Below, piece after piece: positions 58,101-64,000 of a stretch of DNA of 64,000 nucleotides (its first letter is position 1; the number at the start of each line of letters is the position of its first letter). The position numbers and the translations under genes are program-made. A model generated the notes under the pieces. The model saw only the letters and a list, made by a program, of their open reading frames with translations, did not search any database and was not told the DNA's origin. Origin of the DNA: Neelides folsomi (Eukaryota > Arthropoda > Collembola > Neelipleona > Neelidae); the NCBI GenBank assembly GCA_034687125.1, contig JAQGBZ010000082.1, forward strand, positions 62,001 to 126,000, read 5' to 3'.

Positions 58101-60603
58101 TGCGTAAAATGTGGAAATTGTTTGGTATGGTTTGACTCATTTGGTCATTAAAGGTGATTCAAGGATGATTAAGGAACAATTAAACGCAATTTTGTAATAT
58201 TACGAATTTTGTTGATGTGGACAAGCGGGAAAAGTTTCGAATATGAGAAAACTGTGAAAATGGAAAATATTTTAGGAATCTTTTTATATAGGAATCTCTT
58301 TAATAAAGGAATCTTAAATTAACGGCAATTTTTCTTTTTAGTTAACGATGATTTGGATGAGGAATTTTAATGCGAATTTTCGTTTTTTTAATTTGAATGA
58401 TACAAATGATATTTTTTGTTTTTTAAAAGGATTCGGTTCGGCTGCTGGCAGTTGAGGCCTGTGTGAGCATCGCATCTCTGCTTCCTCAAGAAGACACTGA
58501 ACAGCTGTTGATGCCGACGTTGAGGCAATCGGCTGAGGACAAGTCCTGGCGGGTCCGGTACATGGTCGCCGACAAATTCACCGACTTACAAAAAGCTGTT
58601 GGTGCGGAGATAACAAAATCCGATTTGGTCCCAGCGTTCCAATCTTTACTTAAAGACTGTGAAGCAGAAGTGAGAGCTGCAGCTGCTAACAAAGTAAGAT
58701 TCATTATTAATTTAAATAACATTATTTATACAATAGTTTAAGTTAGGAATGTTAATTATTGAATTCATTAATGGATATTTGGTGGATTTGATGGAGATTT
58801 AAGAGATTCTAATGGAATTATTTTATTATTTACAGGTGAAGGAATTTTGCCAGTCTTTAGAACCGGGAGTGCAAGAGGCCGTCATCATGAACTCGATCCT
58901 CCCATGTGTCAAGGATTTGGTCGCTGATCCGAACCAACATGTCAAATCGGCTCTTGCGTCCGTCATTATGGGACTTTCTCCTATTCTAGGAAAAAATAAG
59001 TGAGTTAATTAAAACTAAATTGTTAATTGTAAACATTATTTTAGCTAAATCGAATGATATATAAGTAAATTGAATAATAGTAACAGAGTCTTGTGAGTTT
59101 GGCTAAAGTTTGAATGTTAAGGATTTATTTAACATTTGCTAATTTATAATGATTTTCCAGCACTGTTGAACATCTTCTTCCTCTATTCCTCTCCCAATTG
59201 AAGGATGAATGTCCGGAAGTTCGGCTCAACATCATTTCAAACCTCGACTGCGTCAACACCGTTATTGGGATCGAACAGGTGAATACAACAGTATAAGATC
59301 AATTGCTTGTATTTAATAATTTAAATATTAATAATTTAATTGTTAACTCTTATTTAATTATTTTAACTATTTTTTAGCTCTCCCAGAGTCTCCTCCCGGC
59401 CATTGTTGAATTGGCAGAAGACACGAAGTGGCGAGTGCGATTGGCCATCATTGAGTATATGCCGTTGTTGGCTGGTCAATTGGGTGTTGAGTTCTTTGAC
59501 GAGAAGTTGAATCAGCTTTGCATGACTTGGCTCATCGACCACGTGTTTGCCATCCGGGAAGCTGCGACGTTAAACTTGAAAAAGCTTGTGCAGAAGTTTG
59601 GAGCTGAATGGGCGGAAAACACCGTAATCCCCAAAGTTATCGCTATGGCCAGAGATCCAAATTATCTCCATCGGATGACTTGTCTCTTCTGTATCAATGT
59701 AAGCATTTTGATTATTTAAAATTATTAAAATTTAAGAATCTTAAATACTATACATAAGAATGTTAATTCTAAATGTAAGTTTATTAATTAATTATGAATT
59801 GATTATTATACAGATAGTTAATCTTACTTGCATTGTAAGATTATATTTAATTTAAAATGATGATTATGTTATCCCTGGCTGAATTACTCTGATGCCACAG
59901 ATAAATCTGATTTTAATAGAGAAACTTAATAGTTTCTTATTAATTGTTGTCTTAAGTTAATATTAAGGAAATGATGAGTTTATGCGTTTAAAAGAAGGAT
60001 TTTTATTGATTATTTCAGGTCTTGGCTGAAGCTTGTGGTCCAGAAATCACGGCGAAACACATGCTCCCAACAGTCATTCTAATGGCTACAGACAACGTCG
60101 CGAATGTCCGATTTAATGTGGCGAAGACCATGCAGAGAATTGGACCAGTCCTTGAAAAAGGGTAAGAAATCAATTTAAATTTAATTTTTAAGTTGATAAA
60201 TATAATTTAAATTGGCTTAATTTGAATCATTTTAAGACTTAAAATTTTTACCAATAATTGAAATGTTAAAGTTAAATGAATTTTGAATTTGAAATAACTA
60301 ATTTTACTAATTTATAATTTTAGCGTTGCCTCATCAAACCTGAAGCCGATTTTGGAAAAGCTGAGAGAAGACGCAGATGTTGATGTGAAGTATTTCGCAG
60401 GAGAAGCGACCACAGGTAAAATATATTTAATTATAAATTGCTTCTTTAATTGTTAATTATTTAAAGATGTATGGACTGAATATGTTTGAATGGAAGATGA
60501 TTAAAAAATTTTGCTGAATTTATTGATTTTAAACTAAATTTAACTAAGAATTAATGAAGGTTAAAATTTATTTATTATTTTATTTTCAGCTCTCAGTTTG
60601 TGA
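55101..60603 (+). CDS. PPP2R1: PP2A 65-kDa scaffold subunit A (PR65), HEAT repeats
   Basis: Eleven exons: 55101-55184, 55854-56045, 56239-56458, 56590-56750, 58430-58693, 58836-58999, 59161-59278, 59378-59698, 60019-60161, 60324-60415, 60590-60603; 590 residues, one more than human PPP2R1A. The protein is made of about fifteen HEAT repeats from end to end. Clear family phrases are [74 protein letters not shown] and the end [15 protein letters not shown]. It is the horseshoe scaffold joining the PP2A catalytic C subunit to regulatory B subunits in cytoplasm and nucleus. Intron 4 (56751-58429, 1.68 kb) is unusually long and contains nothing I recognise. AATAAA lies 19 bases after the stop. Confidence 0.97.
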
Positions 60604-62310
60604 GTCGGAGCGGAGGGAAGTAATAAAAAAACAACTACAGATAGGTTTAACCCATCATCCAACTTTTCCTCTTTTTTCAACACACTAATTATTGTTATTA
60701 AAAGTGAAATTCGTTTTTGTGTATTTGCTAAATTGTCCGTGAATGGAAACGAAATGAAATTATTTACAAAAATCTACCTGTAGGTTCTTAAAGTGAAAAT
60801 GAACAAAAAACTTCTCCCTTCAATTTGTTACTCTTTTCATAAATGTGTAATCATTCTGTAATTAACTTGAGATGTTTAAATGAAATCAATAATTAAAATC
60901 CTAATTTCCCTTTCTTTTCTTCCTCAACTCCCACAATCTGCAATTGTGTAAAACAAAATCGTTAAATTATCAAAATGTTAATTTATAATATAATAAAAAA
61001 ATACAAGCAAAGTTTTTTTTCCTTTTTTAGATACTCTTAATTAATTAATATATTTTAATTAATCCGTTTATTGTTATTGTTAATCAATAATGTACGACAT
61101 GTTTAAAATAAAATCCCGTGTTTAAAAAATATTCGAAGATCCTTTACATTCTACACATGGATCATATTTATTTATGAGCTGAAATACTTTTAGTTTTAAA
61201 TTAAATTAAAACTTTTAATTGTAATTTAGATTGAATGGAATTAATTTTAAGTTATTAAAATTATTAAAAAATAACTTTTTAAAAAGTTTAATTTTATTGA
61301 TATTAAAATAGTACTGTAGTTTACCTGATTAATCTTTCCGCCGTCATTTATTTAGAAAGTGTTAAGTTAATTAACGCAACCTTGTTAATTTTTAGTTTAA
61401 GACTACTATTAATAACTATATTTGTAAATTAGGTGTTTAAGTTTATGTTCGAAGTTCAATTTCAACTTCAATATTCCTCAGAATAAACAAAACGTGTATG
61501 GATGGGGTGGCGTGTTTGTTAGCGTGTGTTTAATTGAGTTTGTCTGTGTACAATGTTTAACACCTTTTAAACATTAACCTTTTAAAGAAATTACCATTTA
61601 TTTGAAATGTTACTAAAATTAATGATTATGCTAAAACCATTAAGAAATGAATTGAATTGAGGAGAGCGAGAAGTTGAGTGTGGGAATTTTACTAAAAATG
61701 AATTTTAGAAAAACCGCCGATTGTAAAAATAAAGAATTGATTTATTAAAATAATTTTCATTTATTTTAATTATAGTTAACTTTTCTTCTAAAGCTTTCAA
61801 ATTAGTTTACGTATATTTAAAATAATTAATAATTATATTAATAATTATAGTAAATTCTCTTAACTGTTAATCATTCATAATTAGCTTAATTAAACTTCGC
61901 TTCATCAAAATCATATTTCATATTTAGGAGCACAAATTGGGTTAATTGGCTTAAAAGTAAAATTCGAGTAAAAACATTGATTTTGAACCAAATCAGGTGT
62001 ATGTTGATTTTGTTGATTGTTTGACTGATTTTGTTTTTATTTTCTTGTCGGCCGCTTTGGTCGCATTGCAGAGAGGAATTTTAATGAAAGAAAAAGAAGG
62101 TGATTTCAGCCCGGGTGTTTTTTTGGCAAATGAGACAAATGAGTGGTTCGCGTGTGCCAAAAGGAATCATGTTATGCCCCATGATAAGAGATTTGGGCGA
62201 GGGCGAGGGCAGAGGCTGCGCGGTATCGATCCCTCTGCGCCCTTCGCGATCCCAACTTCCTCGACGACCAGACGAACCAAAGTGGCCATGGGGAGCATTT
62301 GACTTACAAC
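60604..62310. promoter_or_regulatory. PP2A-A 3' flank and upstream region of the TJAP1-like gene
   Basis: About 1.7 kb. Most is AT-rich. From about 62040 to 62310 the sequence is less AT-rich with CpG-containing stretches (GGGCGAGGGCGAGGGC, GCTGCGCGGTATCGATCC). It likely contains the transcription start and 5' UTR of the following gene. Overlapping open frames on both strands here show no domain and are not called. Confidence 0.4.
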
Positions 62311-64000
62311 ATGCCAATTTTTGACGAGCAGCTCGTCGTCCTCGTCGACCCATGGCAGGACAAGTACGAGAGGTGAGAAATTTAATTTAATTTAAAATTA
62401 ATCTAAAGTTGTTAAAAACCGTTCTTTGTTAATGTATAAATTTATTATTAATAAAAGTTCTAAATTTTAAATTCAGCTAAATTCCAAATTATTCTTCAAT
62501 TTTATTTATGTTCATTATATTTAGAATAGTTTAGTAGTTTTTTTTACCAAGATCAAATTAACTAATTGTGATTTATTTGAAAATTGTTTTAGATTATTTG
62601 AAGCTCATGAAAAGCTTCAAAATTTGAATCAGTGCCTGGAGGAGAAGTTGCTCAAAATCTCTGAAGAAGATCAAGACAAAATCTGTGCATTGTCGGGGCA
62701 AGCGGCTGAGTTAACTCAAAGACTTGTTGAAGCTCGACTTTACATTCATCAACTGGAAGATGAAAATGTAGGAAATTATAATTGGTTTTTTAAATAATGC
62801 CTTAGCAATACCTATTAATTAATTTAATTTCATTCATATGATAATGATAAATGATGATTCAAGGGAAAAAACTTCTACTATAAGAAATATCTTCAATTTT
62901 TTAAATAAATAAATAAAATAATTTATCAAATGGCTCTTTTTATAGGAGAGATATAGGAATGATATTAACGTGGTTGTGCAACTGCTACAATGTAAACCTT
63001 CAAACTTCATTTCGCCAAAGATAGAAACGGTAACAATTAGAATATATTATTAAAGTTATAAAGACAGTAAAACTGCAATTGTTGGATATTTAATCATGTT
63101 ATTATTATTATGTTAATTAAATGAAGAACGTTGAATTTAAAACTTTTTATATTTCAGCTCCCTGAAGATTTGCAAAGGAAAGTTCTTGGGCAGCGGAATG
63201 GGTCGGGAAGGAAAGAGAAGAAAATAATAAAAGTGCAAGTGCCAACTTATCCTTCTGCTGATATTATGTATGCAGTTGATAAAGGACGAGGTAAATAATT
63301 AATAATTAACTAATTACACATTTAGTTAATTTAAATACAATATGCAATTCAATACATTTTAGTACATAATAGACTTATAATAACAAATAAGCGTGAATTG
63401 AATAAGAATGCTGATCTAAAAATTATGATAATGATAATGAATTTAATTTAATAAATGTTAAATAAATTAATCGGTTTTCTTTACATTTAAGGGAGACGTA
63501 ATGGAGAAAAAGACTCAATTGTTTCAGCAGCTATAATGGCCCGTGTTCTCCAAGAGCGCGAAAAAGAAAGGAAGGAAAATCAGCGAAATCGTTGCAATTG
63601 TGCTTCAAGAATTTCTTTACCAACTTTTGAAAAAGAAACGCAAACTCTTCCTTCTTGCACAATTTCCTATCCTGAATTCGACGAACTTTTATTTCACACT
63701 GGGCGAGAAAGTTTACGAGAGCAACAGCAAATCCAACACCAACCTTCACGAGTAACCGACATTGATGAAGATTCCCTTCCGGCCCCATTAATTCCAACAA
63801 CAATCGCTCCGAGAAGAATTTTTAAAGAAACTTCATTTATCCATCACCATTTGGCCAATGCCCCGCCGACGACCACGACCACGACAACGTCAAGGAAATT
63901 GGCAGGGCAATGTGTGCGAATGTTGGATGAAGCAGAATTGGGGAGTCATTGGACAGCAACAGTTTTGGTTTCACATCCGCCAAGGAAATTCGAAGTTTTG
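62311..64000 (+). CDS. TJAP1 (Pilt)/BEGAIN-like coiled-coil protein, 3' end outside window
   Basis: Five exons so far: 62311-62372, 62593-62767, 62946-63029, 63158-63290, 63492 to the window end; 321 codons. The N-terminal coiled coil (about 15-78; ERLFEAHEKLQNLNQCLEEK, LTQRLVEARLYIHQLEDENE) runs into NERYRNDINVVVQLLQCKPS and LPEDLQRKVLGQ. These match in order the TJAP1 segment NERYRLDCNLAVQLLKC followed by LPCELQDMV. SAAIMARVLQE matches its TSVIARVL. The rest is Ser/Pro/Thr-rich and disordered, with a run of eight threonines. TJAP1/Pilt is a peripheral junction and Golgi-linked protein in vertebrates; BEGAIN is a related synaptic protein. The role here is inferred only. The N-terminus lacks the long leader of human TJAP1, so the start may be an alternative one. 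Confidence 0.78.

Noticed and set aside
62081-62353. Overlapping open frames on both strands before the TJAP1-like gene
   Set aside because: Probably a product of the low-stop, less AT-rich 5' UTR/promoter sequence; no domain.
1-64000. tRNA, rRNA, CRISPR, LTR or LINE elements
   Set aside because: Scanned by eye for tRNA T-loop motifs, spaced repeats, long direct terminal repeats and reverse-transcriptase motifs; none was convincing.

Overview
Organism and character. This is an AT-rich metazoan nuclear genome with split genes, GT-AG introns and AATAAA signals. Gene content points to an arthropod: a Dicer-2-sized Dicer, a secreted carboxylesterase with an acidic insert, an EMI-domain protein, and a vasopressin/CCAP-type peptide receptor. 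The class cannot be fixed from the sequence. A crustacean such as a copepod, a springtail or a chelicerate would all fit. I rebuilt exon chains by hand from splice sites and frame continuity. In each gene modelled completely the intron phases close without a gap.

Layout. 1-6060: intergenic, with two terminal-inverted-repeat (TIR) elements. 6061-14616 (+): peptide GPCR in six exons with long introns holding two more repeat elements. 17257-18485 (+): BACURD/KCTD-type CUL3 adaptor. 19701-25696 (-): ATG1/ULK autophagy kinase, 15 exons. 27692-29244 (+): EMI-domain protein lacking its first exon. 29400-33078: repeat-rich intergenic DNA with two TA-flanked elements and possible orphan 5' exons. 34626-37538 (+): secreted carboxylesterase, 10 exons including a 7-nt microexon. 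38697-44127 (-): TMEM62-like metallophosphoesterase, 12 exons. Its 2.1-kb intron holds, on the opposite strand, an uninterrupted 589-codon gene (40906-42675) of no family I recognise, with an internal domain duplication. 45336-53956 (+): Dicer, 27 exons, 1738 residues, with a TIR element in intron 1. 55101-60603 (+): PP2A scaffold subunit A, 11 exons, 590 residues. 62311 to the window end (+): TJAP1/BEGAIN-like coiled-coil protein, 3' end outside the window.

How the genes relate. Most are unrelated neighbours (autophagy, CUL3 ubiquitylation, PP2A, RNAi), not a cluster. TMEM62 and Dicer are divergent and share about 1.2 kb of promoter DNA. The BACURD/ULK and esterase/TMEM62 pairs are convergent. 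ULK and the EMI gene are divergent.

Mobile DNA. Eight TIR or foldback elements were found, six with TA at the likely target site. Two (1-357 and 32692-33078) belong to one family and both retain the acidic C-terminal end of what is probably a transposase frame. I recognised no retrovirus-like element, LINE, tRNA, rRNA or CRISPR array. The best candidate for something undescribed is the nested gene at 40906-42675.
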